From Halococcus saccharolyticus DSM 5350 (GTDB lineage: Archaea; Halobacteriota; Halobacteria; Halobacteriales; Halococcaceae): DNA of 64,000 nucleotides. Made by a program: the position numbers and the translations under genes. The notes under the pieces were generated by a model that ran no database searches, was not told the DNA's origin, and saw only the letters and a program-made list of their open reading frames with translations. Shown here piece by piece: positions 9,190-17,445 of this stretch (positions are counted from its first letter, which is position 1; each line of letters opens with the position of its first letter). The DNA is taken from assembly GCF_000336915.1 (NCBI RefSeq), contig NZ_AOMD01000015.1:121158-185157 (forward strand). The letters run 5' to 3'.

Positions 9190-11303
9190 CATCGCCGAAT
9201 CGGTCGGCCGCCACTTCGTCGCGCCGTCGATTCCTCTCACTCACCGCGGTCGGCACGTTTGCTGGCGTCGGCGGGCTCGCAGGTGCCGAGGCCCAATCCC
9301 AACCCGAGGTCATCCGGCTCGGTGGCGAGGTCGCCGGCTGGCAGGGCCGTGCGCCCGAGCCGATTACGGGCGAAACCAACCCCACGCTGGACCTCGAACC
9401 GGAGACCGACTACCGCGTGGTCTGGGAGAATCTGGATGGGATAGGGCACAACTTCGCACTACTCGATTCCGAGGAAAACGTGCTCGAACGCACTGAGGTG
9501 ATGAGCGAGGAGGGCGACACCCAATCCTTCGAGTTCACCGCGCGCGAGGAAATGGCGGAGTACGTCTGCGAGCCACACATCACCTCGATGCAGGGCTCGA
9601 TCAGCTTCGGTGGCGGAGCGGGCGAGGGAACAACTCGAACGACGAGCGAGGACGACGATTCCGAGTCGTTCATCCCAACGGGGGCGACGGTGCGCGTCGA
9701 GACGGTCGCCGACGGCGACCTCGCTGCGCCGCTCGATTTCGAGATCGCCGCGGAGCAGCGGGATCGACAGTTCGTCGTCGACCGGGCCGGCCAGGTGTAC
9801 GTCAACGAACCCGACGGCCTCCGCGAGGAGCCGTTCGTCGACGTGAGCGACCGGCTGGCCGAGATCACCGGCGAGATGGGGCTACTGGGTCTCGCCTTTC
9901 ATCCCGATTTCGACGAAAATCGCCGGTTCTACCTGCGCTACAGCGCACCACGACGCGAAGACACTCCTGAGAACTTCGATCACACCGAGGTGCTCTCGGC
10001 CTTTCGAGCGAGTGAGGACTTGGAGCGGGGCCTCCCCGACTCCGAACGGACGCTTCTCGAAATCCCGTCGCCGTACGACACCCACAACTCCGGCGCGATC
10101 ACGTTCGGTCCCGACGGGTATCTCTACGTGGGAATGGGCGACGGTGGCGGTGGCCACGACCGAGGGATTGGCCACGTCGCGGACTGGTACGAGCGCTTCG
10201 ACGGCGGCAGCGGACCTGACGTGGCCGGAAACGGCCAGGACGTTACCGAGAACCTCCTGGGATCGATTCTCCGGATCGACGTCGACGGCGAGGAGGGGGA
10301 CACGCCCTACGCGATCCCCGACGACAACCCCCTCGTCGGCGAGGACGGCTTCGACGAGCAGTATGCGTGGGGGTTTCGCAACCCGTGGCGAATGGGATTT
10401 TCGAACGGGAGGCTGTTCGTGGCCGACGTCGGCCAGAAGGGGTTTGAGGAGGTCAGCGTCGTCGAGAGCGGTGGCAACTACGGCTGGAACGTCCGTGAAG
10501 GAACTCACTGTTTCGAACCGGGTCCCGAGGGCAGCAAGACGCCACCCGAAGAGTGTCCCGAACGGACCCCGCCCGATGTCCGTGGTGGCGAACCACTGAT
10601 CGATCCGGTCATCGAGTACCCGCACAGCTACGAGGATCGAGGCGTCGGCTCGGCGGTCATCGGCGGCTACGTCTACGAGAACGACACGATCGGGTCTCTT
10701 GAGGGCAAGTACGTTTTCGGCGACTATCGGAAACCGGTGGAGACCGACGAGCCGACCGGGTCGCTGTTCGCCGCCACACCGACCGACGACGGACTCTGGG
10801 ACCTCGAGGAACTCGTGGTCGAGAACACCGAGAGCGGTCTGCTCGGTAGTTTCGTCCTCGCGTTCGGACGAGACGACGCTGGCGACCTCTACGTGCTCAC
10901 GACTGACGACCCAGGTGCCGAGAACGAAAGCGGCGCGGTCCATCGTATCCGCCAGTCAGCGACGTCCACGCAGGCCCCGACCACAACCACGAACACCACA
11001 AATACGCCCTCCGAAGCCACAGGTGTGAACACGAGTGGAGGGACCAGTACGATGGCTGTCCAAACGCCGAGACGAACCTCCGCCGCGACGACCACGACGG
11101 ACGCGATCGCGACAAACACGACGAGCAGCGAGACGAGCGATCCGGGAACCGACCGAACGAGTACGACGGCGGCCGGCGCGAACACCGCGGAAGCGACCGC
11201 TGGGACGAGCGGATCATCGGGTCCTGGCTTCGGCGTGCTCGCCGGTCTCGCCGGACTCGCGGGCGTCGCTGTACACCGTCTCATGGGGCGCGACGACACG
11301 TAG
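9186..11303 (+). CDS. Secreted cupredoxin / PQQ-type sugar dehydrogenase fusion with PGF-CTERM
   Basis: A 705-residue exported protein. Residues 1-36 are a Tat signal (SRRRFL). Residues 40-140 form a halocyanin/cupredoxin-like domain with a complete type 1 copper set: H88, C128, H131, M135. Residues about 175-590 are a soluble glucose/sorbosone dehydrogenase beta-propeller (LGLAFHPDF, MGDGGGGHD, YAWGFRNPWRMGF, GGNYGWNVREG), the fold that uses PQQ. A Thr/Asn-rich linker (about 595-680) and a terminal PGFGVLAGLAGLAG segment with Arg follow, which is a PGF-CTERM archaeosortase signal. The copper domain could accept electrons from the propeller at the cell surface; that coupling is inference. Confidence 0.9.
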   Translation: MTSPNRSAATSSRRRFLSLTAVGTFAGVGGLAGAEAQSQPEVIRLGGEVAGWQGRAPEPITGETNPTLDLEPETDYRVVWENLDGIGHNFALLDSEENVLERTEVMSEEGDTQSFEFTAREEMAEYVCEPHITSMQGSISFGGGAGEGTTRTTSEDDDSESFIPTGATVRVETVADGDLAAPLDFEIAAEQRDRQFVVDRAGQVYVNEPDGLREEPFVDVSDRLAEITGEMGLLGLAFHPDFDENRRFYLRYSAPRREDTPENFDHTEVLSAFRASEDLERGLPDSERTLLEIPSPYDTHNSGAITFGPDGYLYVGMGDGGGGHDRGIGHVADWYERFDGGSGPDVAGNGQDVTENLLGSILRIDVDGEEGDTPYAIPDDNPLVGEDGFDEQYAWGFRNPWRMGFSNGRLFVADVGQKGFEEVSVVESGGNYGWNVREGTHCFEPGPEGSKTPPEECPERTPPDVRGGEPLIDPVIEYPHSYEDRGVGSAVIGGYVYENDTIGSLEGKYVFGDYRKPVETDEPTGSLFAATPTDDGLWDLEELVVENTESGLLGSFVLAFGRDDAGDLYVLTTDDPGAENESGAVHRIRQSATSTQAPTTTTNTTNTPSEATGVNTSGGTSTMAVQTPRRTSAATTTTDAIATNTTSSETSDPGTDRTSTTAAGANTAEATAGTSGSSGPGFGVLAGLAGLAGVAVHRLMGRDDT

Positions 11304-11518
11304 TCGCCCGCCGTTGCCCGTATCCGCTGACCGTGGCGACGGTCAGTTCCAACGGACTGTGAGGATGTGTCCTTCCAAGCCGTGATGATTGGTACGCTTC
11401 GCACGATCTCGTCTGGTCGCCAAGGACGTCACGCTCACCGCGATCGTGCGTCGCCTGCTCGCCCCGTCGAAAACCGGCTTCACAGCGGCTCGAACCGCGG
11501 GCGGATCGGCGATCCGGG

Positions 11519-11815
11519 ATGGAAGGTCGCGCCGAGATCGACGCCAACGTCGTCGTGGTCGCGCCGGTCGCCAGGCTCACCGACCGCCAGCGCGAGGTCG
11601 TGGCGACGGCCGCAGAGCTGGGCTACTACGACGTCCCACGGACGGCCACGCTGGCCGACGTCGCCACGGTTCTCGGTGTTGCGGCGTCGACGGTCTCCGA
11701 TCACCTCCGAAAGGCCGAGAGCGCGATGATGAGTAGCGTCGCCGAACCGCCTTCGTCGACCAGTCCGTCGACCCGTAGCGCGCGGTCGGTCGACGACTCC
11801 GAACCGAAGGTATGA
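11519..11815 (+). CDS. HTH_10 (bacterio-opsin activator type) DNA-binding protein
   Basis: A 98-residue protein made almost only of the HTH_10 DNA-binding domain found at the C-terminus of haloarchaeal Bat-type regulators: [22 protein letters not shown] followed by [22 protein letters not shown]. The usual N-terminal sensor or bacterioopsin-activator domain is missing, so this is a minimal regulator or a truncated one. Its TGA overlaps an in-frame ATG upstream of pccA (ATGA at 11812-11815), which points to co-expression with pccA. It is a plausible autoregulator of the carboxylase genes, but no operator is visible. Confidence 0.8.
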   Translation: MEGRAEIDANVVVVAPVARLTDRQREVVATAAELGYYDVPRTATLADVATVLGVAASTVSDHLRKAESAMMSSVAEPPSSTSPSTRSARSVDDSEPKV

Positions 11816-11844
11816 GTAGGGCGACCGCGGAACCCCACTCACGA

Positions 11845-13692
11845 ATGTTCGAGAAGGTCCTCGTCGCCAATCGAGGGGAGATCGCGATCCGGGTGATGCG
11901 CGCGTGTGAGGAACTCGGCGTCGATACCGTGGCGGTCTACTCCGAGGCCGACTCGGATGCGGGACACGTCCGGTACGCCGACGAAGCCTACAACATCGGT
12001 CCCGCCCGCGCGGCCGACTCCTACAACGATGGGGAGGCGGTCATCGGGGCGGCCGAGAAGGCCGACGCCGACGCGATCCACCCGGGATACGGGTTCATGG
12101 CCGAGAACGCCGACTTCGCCGCCCGTGTCGAGGAGACCGAGGGAGTCACCTGGATCGGCCCGTCCAGCGGCGCGATGGAGCGCCTCGGCGAGAAGACCCA
12201 CGCCCGGCAAGTGATGGGTGAGGCCGACGTTCCGATCGTTCCCGGCACCACCGAAGCCGTCGAGGAGCCCGAACAGGTCCGCGAGTTCGGCGAGGAGCAC
12301 GGTTTTCCCGTCCTCATCAAGGCCGAGGGCGGCGGTGGTGGGATGGGCCAGAAGGTCGTCCGCGGTCCCGACGAGGCCGAAGAACAGCTCGAAACAGCGA
12401 AACGTGAGGGAGAGGCGTACTTCTCGAACGATTCGGTCTATCTGGAGCGGTTCCTCGACAACGCTCGCCACGTCGAGGTCCAGATCCTCGCCGACCAACA
12501 CGGCAACGTCCGCCACCTCGGCGAACGGGACTGCTCGCTCCAGCGACGCCAGCAGAAGGTCATCGAGGAAGGCCCCAGCCCCGCGCTCACCGACGATCTC
12601 AGGGAGAAAATCGCCGAGGCCGCCCGACGAGGTGCCGACGCCGGCGACTACTACAACGCCGGGACATTCGAGTTCCTCGTCGAGGACGAGGATCGCAACG
12701 ACGACGGGCTGCTCGACGCCGACACCGACTTCTACTTCCTCGAAGTGAACACGCGGATCCAGGTCGAACACACCGTCACGGAAGAGCTCACCGACATCGA
12801 CATCGTGAAGTGGCAGCTCCGGGTCGCCGCCGGCGAGGAACTCACATTCGCACAGGACGACGTCGAACTCGAAGGTCACGCGATGGAGTTCCGGATCAAC
12901 GCCGAGAACGCCGCCAACGACTTCTCGCCCGCCACTGGCGGGGGGTTCGACGTCTACGACCCGCCGGGCGGCATCGGCGTCCGGGTCGACGACGCTCCCC
13001 GGCAGGGCGACGATCTCGTCACCGCCTACGATTCGATGGTCGCGAAGCTCATCACCTGGGGCGCAGACCGCGAGGAGTGCGTCGCCCGCGGGAAGCGCGC
13101 GCTCGCGGACTACACGATCGAGGGCTTCCCGACGATCGTCCCCTTCCATCGCCTGATGCTCACCGATGACGTGTTCCTCGACGGCAGACACACCACGAAG
13201 TACCTCGACGACGGCCTCGATCCCGAGCGGATCGACGCCGCCCAGGAGAAGTGGGGACTCGAAGACTCTTCGACGGACACGGGCGACGAAGAGGTCACGC
13301 GACGCGAGTTCGTGGTCGAGGTCAACGGCAAGCGCTTCGAGGTCGACCTCGAAGAGCGCGGCGCGCCGCCGATCCAGGCCGGCGGCTCCAGTGGCGGGGG
13401 CGGCAACACTCAACAGCTCGATTCGGCGGGGCCGAGCGACGGCGACAGCGACGACGCCGGGAGTGCGAGCACCGCCGAGGGCGAGCAAGTCACCGCCGAG
13501 ATGCAGGGGACGATCCTCGACGTCAACGTCGAGGCCGGCGACGAGGTGTCCGCGGGCGACGTGCTCTGCGTGCTCGAAGCCATGAAGATGGAAAACGACG
13601 TAGTCGCCTCCCGTGGCGGCACCGTCGCCGAGGTCGCTGCGAGCGAGGGTGAGTCTGTCGACATGGGCGACGTGCTCGTTGTGCTCAACTAG
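11845..13692 (+). CDS. pccA: Acyl-CoA carboxylase biotin carboxylase / biotin carrier subunit
   Basis: A roughly 615-residue alpha subunit that carboxylates its own biotin with ATP and bicarbonate and delivers CO2 to PccB. It begins [17 protein letters not shown], the classical biotin carboxylase N-terminus. It carries [14 protein letters not shown] (ATP-grasp glycine loop), [16 protein letters not shown] (catalytic region) and a C-terminal biotinyl domain with EAMKMEND, where the lysine is biotinylated. A Gly/Ser/Asp-rich linker joins the parts. An upstream in-frame ATG at 11812 overlaps the HTH_10 stop and could also be used; I prefer 11845 from family N-termini. birA lies nearby. Confidence 0.96.
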   Translation: MFEKVLVANRGEIAIRVMRACEELGVDTVAVYSEADSDAGHVRYADEAYNIGPARAADSYNDGEAVIGAAEKADADAIHPGYGFMAENADFAARVEETEGVTWIGPSSGAMERLGEKTHARQVMGEADVPIVPGTTEAVEEPEQVREFGEEHGFPVLIKAEGGGGGMGQKVVRGPDEAEEQLETAKREGEAYFSNDSVYLERFLDNARHVEVQILADQHGNVRHLGERDCSLQRRQQKVIEEGPSPALTDDLREKIAEAARRGADAGDYYNAGTFEFLVEDEDRNDDGLLDADTDFYFLEVNTRIQVEHTVTEELTDIDIVKWQLRVAAGEELTFAQDDVELEGHAMEFRINAENAANDFSPATGGGFDVYDPPGGIGVRVDDAPRQGDDLVTAYDSMVAKLITWGADREECVARGKRALADYTIEGFPTIVPFHRLMLTDDVFLDGRHTTKYLDDGLDPERIDAAQEKWGLEDSSTDTGDEEVTRREFVVEVNGKRFEVDLEERGAPPIQAGGSSGGGGNTQQLDSAGPSDGDSDDAGSASTAEGEQVTAEMQGTILDVNVEAGDEVSAGDVLCVLEAMKMENDVVASRGGTVAEVAASEGESVDMGDVLVVLN

Positions 13693-14052
13693 GACCCACT
13701 TTTTTACTTCACCCCCGTTGCTCGCTGCGCTCGCAAGGGAGTTCACAAAAACCTGGACTAAAAACACCAGCTCACTCGCGTTGCGCGCTCGTTCGCAGTA
13801 CAACTGCTGGTGTCGACCGCAACCGCTACCGCACCGCCGAAGCCCTCGCGCCCTAACGGGCGCTCGCCCTTCATCCGCCAGGAGAGCGACGCTCTCCTGA
13901 GCCTCGACTCACTCCGTTCGTCGAGACGCCAGGCCCGCACTGCAACCGCCGCCGTACTATCACCGCACCGCCACAGCCACCGCTCCGCAACCGCACGGCC
14001 GCCGTCCGGCGTGGGGCGAGCATACAAGTCAACTCGCTGCCAACCGTACTCC
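13693..14052. repeat. Intergenic hairpin-module region after pccA
   Basis: There is no credible gene in these 360 bases. A T-run (13700-13705) follows pccA. A 20-mer at 13746-13765 recurs exactly inverted at 39708-39727. ACACCAGC (13764-13771) pairs with GCTGGTGT (13806-13813). GCGCCC/GGGCGC forms a hairpin at 13848-13863. A module at 13861-13943 contains the perfect hairpin CAGGAGAGC-GAC-GCTCTCCTG (13879-13899). Related copies of that module lie at 30792-30882, 31098-31177 and 61072-61210. Confidence 0.8.
13700..13705 (+). terminator. T-run terminator of pccA
   Basis: Six consecutive T residues lie 8 nt after the pccA stop codon, just before the hairpin-module repeat region. Poly-T stretches are the usual intrinsic termination signal of archaeal RNA polymerase. 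Confidence 0.45.
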
Positions 14053-14412
14053 ATGGCCGAATCCGAACTCGCCGAGCGCGAGTGCATCGCGTGTACGAGC
14101 GACGACGATCCACTGACAGGCAAGGAGATCGACGAGTTCTACGCCAACATCGACGGGTCGGTGTGGGAGGTCGTGGACGAGCACCACCTCGAAGGCACTT
14201 ACCACTTCGAGGACTTCCGGGACGCCCTGGAGTTCACCTACGAGGTCGGCGAACTCGCCGAAGAGGAGTGGCACCACCCAGACCTCCACCTCTCGTGGGG
14301 CGAAGTCATCGTCGAGATGTGGACTCACAAGATCGACGGGCTATTTAAAACGGATTTCATCATGGCCGCCCGGATGGATCGCATCCACGAAGAGTACGCG
14401 CCCGACGAGTGA
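14053..14412 (+). CDS. Pterin-4a-carbinolamine dehydratase
   Basis: A 119-residue protein of the PCD/DCoH family, which dehydrates 4a-hydroxytetrahydropterins. The family's central motif is clear: [30 protein letters not shown], then [18 protein letters not shown], with the [E/D]xxxHHP-x[FWYL] signature and the later T-H-x-x-G-L. The N-terminus has CIAC (CxxC), seen in some archaeal members. The start at 14053 excludes the repeat-derived extension of the open frame. Haloarchaea lack the classical aromatic hydroxylase pairing in most cases, so the physiological pterin or another substrate is uncertain. Confidence 0.92.
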   Translation: MAESELAERECIACTSDDDPLTGKEIDEFYANIDGSVWEVVDEHHLEGTYHFEDFRDALEFTYEVGELAEEEWHHPDLHLSWGEVIVEMWTHKIDGLFKTDFIMAARMDRIHEEYAPDE

Positions 14413-14504
14413 CGGACCGGGAACGCCGAGACGCCGCGATCACTGTCGGTATCGCGTTCGGTGTCGGGCTGTGCCGCTGAAAGGGTGCTGCGTTCCGGTC
14501 GAAC

Positions 14505-14606
14505 ATGCGGACACAGCTCGCGATGCAGATCGGCACCGCGATCGGCTACTTCCTCGTCGCCGACCGCGACGACCGCTCGGCTGACGAAACGACGAACTCC
14601 GCGTAG
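14505..14606 (+). CDS. Possible 33-residue ORF
   Basis: ATG 14505 opens a 34-codon frame ending at TAG 14606, about 50 nt before birA. The product starts with a short amphipathic stretch (MRTQLAMQIGTAIGYFLVA) followed by an acidic tail. It could be a membrane-associated micropeptide or chance; only its short hydrophobic N-terminus and acidic haloarchaeal composition support it. Confidence 0.25.
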   Translation: MRTQLAMQIGTAIGYFLVADRDDRSADETTNSA

Positions 14607-14627
14607 ACGATCCGCGTCGCACACCGA

Positions 14628-14633
14628 TTTATG
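14628..14633 (+). promoter_or_regulatory. TATA-like promoter of birA
   Basis: TTTATG is centred about 27 nt before the birA ATG at 14657, the spacing of a leaderless haloarchaeal promoter. I see no palindrome around it that could be a BirA operator. Confidence 0.5.
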
Positions 14634-14656
14634 TCCCGACGATCGTAATCGCCAGT

Positions 14657-15583
14657 ATGCAGGAGACCCGCCGCGAAGTCCTCGACGCCATCGCCGACGG
14701 CCCCATCTCCGGCCCTGATCTCGCCGCGAGGCTCGACGTCTCGCGCGCGGCGGTCTGGAAACACGTCGAGGCGCTCCGCGAGGCCGGCTTCGGGATCGAA
14801 AGCGACGATTCGGGATACCGACTCGATGGCGTCCCCGAGTACGGCGGCGAGGCGATCGAGTTCGATCTCGGTGCACCCTTCGAAATCGAGTATCACGACA
14901 GCCTGCCGAGTACCAACGCTCGGGCGCGCGAACTCGCCGCCGAGGGTGCGACCGATGTCGCGGTGGTCGCCGACGAGCAGACCGGCGGTCGGGGGCGGCT
15001 CGATCGGGGCTGGGTCTCGCCACCCGGCGGCGTCTGGCTGAGCGTACTCTGTCGGCCCGATCTGCCCCCGGCCCACGCACCGATCCTGACGCTCGCGGCG
15101 GCGGTTGCGGCTGCCGAGGCGGCCCGTGAGGCCGGCGTCGACGCCCGGATCAAGTGGCCGAACGACCTCCTCGTTCCCGGGGCGGACAGCGACGAAAAGC
15201 TCGCAGGCATCCTCACCGAGATGGAGGGCGAGGCCGATCGTGTCTCGTGGGTCGTCGTCGGTATCGGGATCAACGTCCGCGAAGACGGGCTTCCCGAGGG
15301 AGCGACCGGCTTGCTCGCCCACACCGACGCAGTCGATCGACGGATCTTCGTCCAGCGCCTCCTCGAACGGTTCGACACGCTTCGAGACGACCCCAAAGCG
15401 GTGATGCCGGCGTGGCGTGACCACGCACTCACGCTCGGGCAGCGGGTGCGAGTCGAGACCACGACCGACGAGATCGTTGGCGAGGCGGTCGACGTCGAGT
15501 TCCCCGGCAGTCTGGTCGTCGAGACCGATGACGGTCGTGTCCGCGTTCACACCGGCGACTGCGAGCATCTCCGGCCGGCGTAG
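14657..15583 (+). CDS. birA: Biotin-[acyl-CoA carboxylase] ligase with HTH domain
   Basis: A 308-residue bifunctional BirA-type protein that makes biotinyl-AMP and transfers biotin to the AMKM lysine of carrier proteins such as PccA. Residues 1-60 are a winged helix (ISGPDLAARLDVSRAAVWKHVEALREAGFGI). The ligase core follows, with STNARARELAAEG, TGGRGRLDRGW (the GRGRxxRxW biotinyl-AMP loop) near residue 112, IKWPNDLL near residue 170, and KLAGILTEMEGE. The C-terminal SH3-like domain is present. The HTH suggests biotin-responsive repression. The nearby pccA is the obvious substrate. Confidence 0.96.
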   Translation: MQETRREVLDAIADGPISGPDLAARLDVSRAAVWKHVEALREAGFGIESDDSGYRLDGVPEYGGEAIEFDLGAPFEIEYHDSLPSTNARARELAAEGATDVAVVADEQTGGRGRLDRGWVSPPGGVWLSVLCRPDLPPAHAPILTLAAAVAAAEAAREAGVDARIKWPNDLLVPGADSDEKLAGILTEMEGEADRVSWVVVGIGINVREDGLPEGATGLLAHTDAVDRRIFVQRLLERFDTLRDDPKAVMPAWRDHALTLGQRVRVETTTDEIVGEAVDVEFPGSLVVETDDGRVRVHTGDCEHLRPA

Positions 15584-15593
15584 AAAGCACCCG

Positions 15594-16079
15594 TTATCGA
15601 CCGTTCTCCGTCCCGTCGGTCGCTTCGTCCGGCGAGGATTCGTCCGTTTGCTCCCCGTTGACTCGCACCGTGAGCACGGGTACCGACGAGGTACGAACGA
15701 CCCGCTCGGCGACGCTGCCGAGCAACAGTCTGTCGATACCGCCGCGACCGTGGGTTCCCATCACGATCAGGTCACATCCCTCGCTCTCCGCGTACTCGAC
15801 GATCTCCGTGCTCGGCGGGCCATCGACCAGCACACGCTCGATCGGGACGTCCCCGACGCGCTCTTCGGCTCGATCGAGCGCCGCCTCGCCCTGTTCGTTC
15901 AACATCGACCCGAGGCCCTCGATCGCGGTGTCGGCCGGTAACCCGGCATACCCTGCGGTGTTGACCACGTAGATTGCATGGAGTTCTGCATCGTGGATCG
16001 CCGCGAGTTCGGCAGCGTGATCGACCACGCGGTCCGCTCCGGGCGAGCCGTCGGTCGGCACGAGGATGCGATCGTACAT
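15594..16079 (-). CDS. Universal stress protein (UspA family)
   Basis: A 161-residue single Usp domain starting [19 protein letters not shown]. It has the ATP-binding signature G-x2-G-x9-G-S ([16 protein letters not shown], about residues 104-119) followed by [12 protein letters not shown], so it belongs to the nucleotide-binding class. An acidic tail of about 20 residues follows the fold. It converges on birA with only 10 nt between the stops. Haloarchaeal genomes carry many Usp paralogues; the specific stress is unknown. Confidence 0.93.
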   Translation of the reverse strand: MYDRILVPTDGSPGADRVVDHAAELAAIHDAELHAIYVVNTAGYAGLPADTAIEGLGSMLNEQGEAALDRAEERVGDVPIERVLVDGPPSTEIVEYAESEGCDLIVMGTHGRGGIDRLLLGSVAERVVRTSSVPVLTVRVNGEQTDESSPDEATDGTENGR

Positions 16080-16129
16080 GACGTCTGTGTCGACTTCGAC
16101 CCCAGTCCTGTTAACTGTTCACGCCGGAA

Positions 16130-17167
16130 TCAACGTTCCGCGGTCCTCGATTCCGGCAACACCACGCGTTCGACGTCGCTGACACCCGCCCGGCGGACGA
16201 CCGCGCGGACAGGATCGCGCGCGCCGTGGAGATTGTTCGAGTCGCCGTCGAGCACGAGCATGCGCGCCTCGCGGCCCGGCTCGACGATGCCACAGTCGAA
16301 ATTCAGGATGTCGGCCCCGTTGATCGTCGCCATCCGGAGCACCTCGTGTGCCGACACGTCCGTGAGCTTCGCCGTGAACTCCATCTCGCGGAACATCGAC
16401 GGACTGTCGAGCATCGCGTTGTCAGTCCCGAGCGCGACTGTCGTCCGGTCCGTGAGCTCCTCGATCGGCCCGAGTCCGACCCCAGTCACGAGGTTCGAGC
16501 GTGGACAGACCACCACTGGACATTCCTCACGCCCGACACGATCGAGGTGGTCGGGTTCGGCGTGGACCATGTGGACCAAAAAATCGGGATCGAGATCGAG
16601 CGCGGGATCGATGTCGTGGGGATCGCGCTCGCCGGCGTGGATGCCGAACAGTTTGCCTGCCTCGCGGGTTGCCGCGCGCTCGCGGGCGAACTCGTCGTCG
16701 CGCGCGCCGCTCGCGCCGTACCCGTCGCTCGCTTCCATCGCCGCGACCGATCCGCGGCCGAGCACCGTTGCGTCGAGGGCCGATCCCGTGAGTGCCTCCT
16801 CGATCGCGCGAACCCCCTCAACGTCGCCCTCGCGGAACTCGCAGAACGCGCCCGTCCCGGTCTCGCGCATGAAGGCGATCGTCCGGCGCATGGCCGCGAC
16901 GAGTTCCTCTCGACTCGTCTCCCGGAGGAGCTGGTGTTTCAGCCCGTCGGGCGGCGCGACGAGCTCGTCGAGCGAGAGGCCGCCGCCGGCCTCTTTCGCG
17001 ATCGAGTCGCCGATGTGAGTGTGGGCGTTGACGAACGCCGGCAGGACGATGTTCGAGGAATCGACGGTGGCTTCCTCGATCGCGACGATTTCGTCGTCCT
17101 CGATCACGACCCGTCCCTCGATCGGTTCGAGTTCCCGCCCACAGAGAATCGTTCCCTCGATGATCAT
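16130..17167 (-). CDS. Amidohydrolase-superfamily deaminase/hydrolase
   Basis: A 345-residue metal-dependent hydrolase of the chlorohydrolase/cytosine-deaminase type. Motifs in order: NAHTHIGDS (HxH metal ligands) near residue 55, GIHAGE (third His), VVCPRSN, and GTDNAML with the metal/catalytic Asp near residue 270. The C-terminal beta-sandwich piece (FDCGIVEPGREARMLVLDG) is present. The start at 17167 (MIIEGTILCG) matches family N-termini; the extension to 17251 runs into a repeat. The substrate (nucleobase, aminofutalosine-like or other) cannot be assigned. Confidence 0.88.
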   Translation of the reverse strand: MIIEGTILCGRELEPIEGRVVIEDDEIVAIEEATVDSSNIVLPAFVNAHTHIGDSIAKEAGGGLSLDELVAPPDGLKHQLLRETSREELVAAMRRTIAFMRETGTGAFCEFREGDVEGVRAIEEALTGSALDATVLGRGSVAAMEASDGYGASGARDDEFARERAATREAGKLFGIHAGERDPHDIDPALDLDPDFLVHMVHAEPDHLDRVGREECPVVVCPRSNLVTGVGLGPIEELTDRTTVALGTDNAMLDSPSMFREMEFTAKLTDVSAHEVLRMATINGADILNFDCGIVEPGREARMLVLDGDSNNLHGARDPVRAVVRRAGVSDVERVVLPESRTAER

Positions 17168-17225
17168 GTTTGCGCTCGGTCGTCGGCGGTCTTGAATCAC
17201 ACTGTCGATCACGAACCGGTCCAAC

Positions 17226-17345
17226 GGTGAGCGGTTGGCGCGCGGGAGCACGCGAAGCGTGCGACTCGCGCGAGGGATGAGCGGAGCGACGTGAGCGAAG
17301 CGAACGGAGCGAGCGAATCGGCTGGGGAGGATGTGGCTTGCGGTC
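17226..17345 (+). repeat. Hairpin-bearing intergenic element, copy B1
   Basis: This 120-nt element lies between two leftward genes. It begins GGTTGGCGCGCGGGAGC and ends GGCTGGGGAGGATGTGG, with GAGCGAAGCGA-type repeats inside. The hairpin GCACGC-GAA-GCGTGC occupies 17248-17262. Its reverse complement recurs at 51974-52087 with a different but still self-complementary stem, and a long variant lies at 53179-53513. Confidence 0.8.
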
Positions 17346-17445
17346 TCTCGTTTGCGTCGTGATTCGCTACAGACGAATCGTCGTTGTCACCGGATCCTTC
17401 GGTCAGTTGCTCGACTGCCACCGGCCGAGAACCCGTTATCTATCG

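Noticed and set aside
17320-17336. A 12-mer GGCTGGGGAGGA shared by repeat B1 and the P1 region of rnpB
   Set aside because: The match does not extend on either side, and the sequence is GC-rich and short, so coincidence is the simpler explanation.
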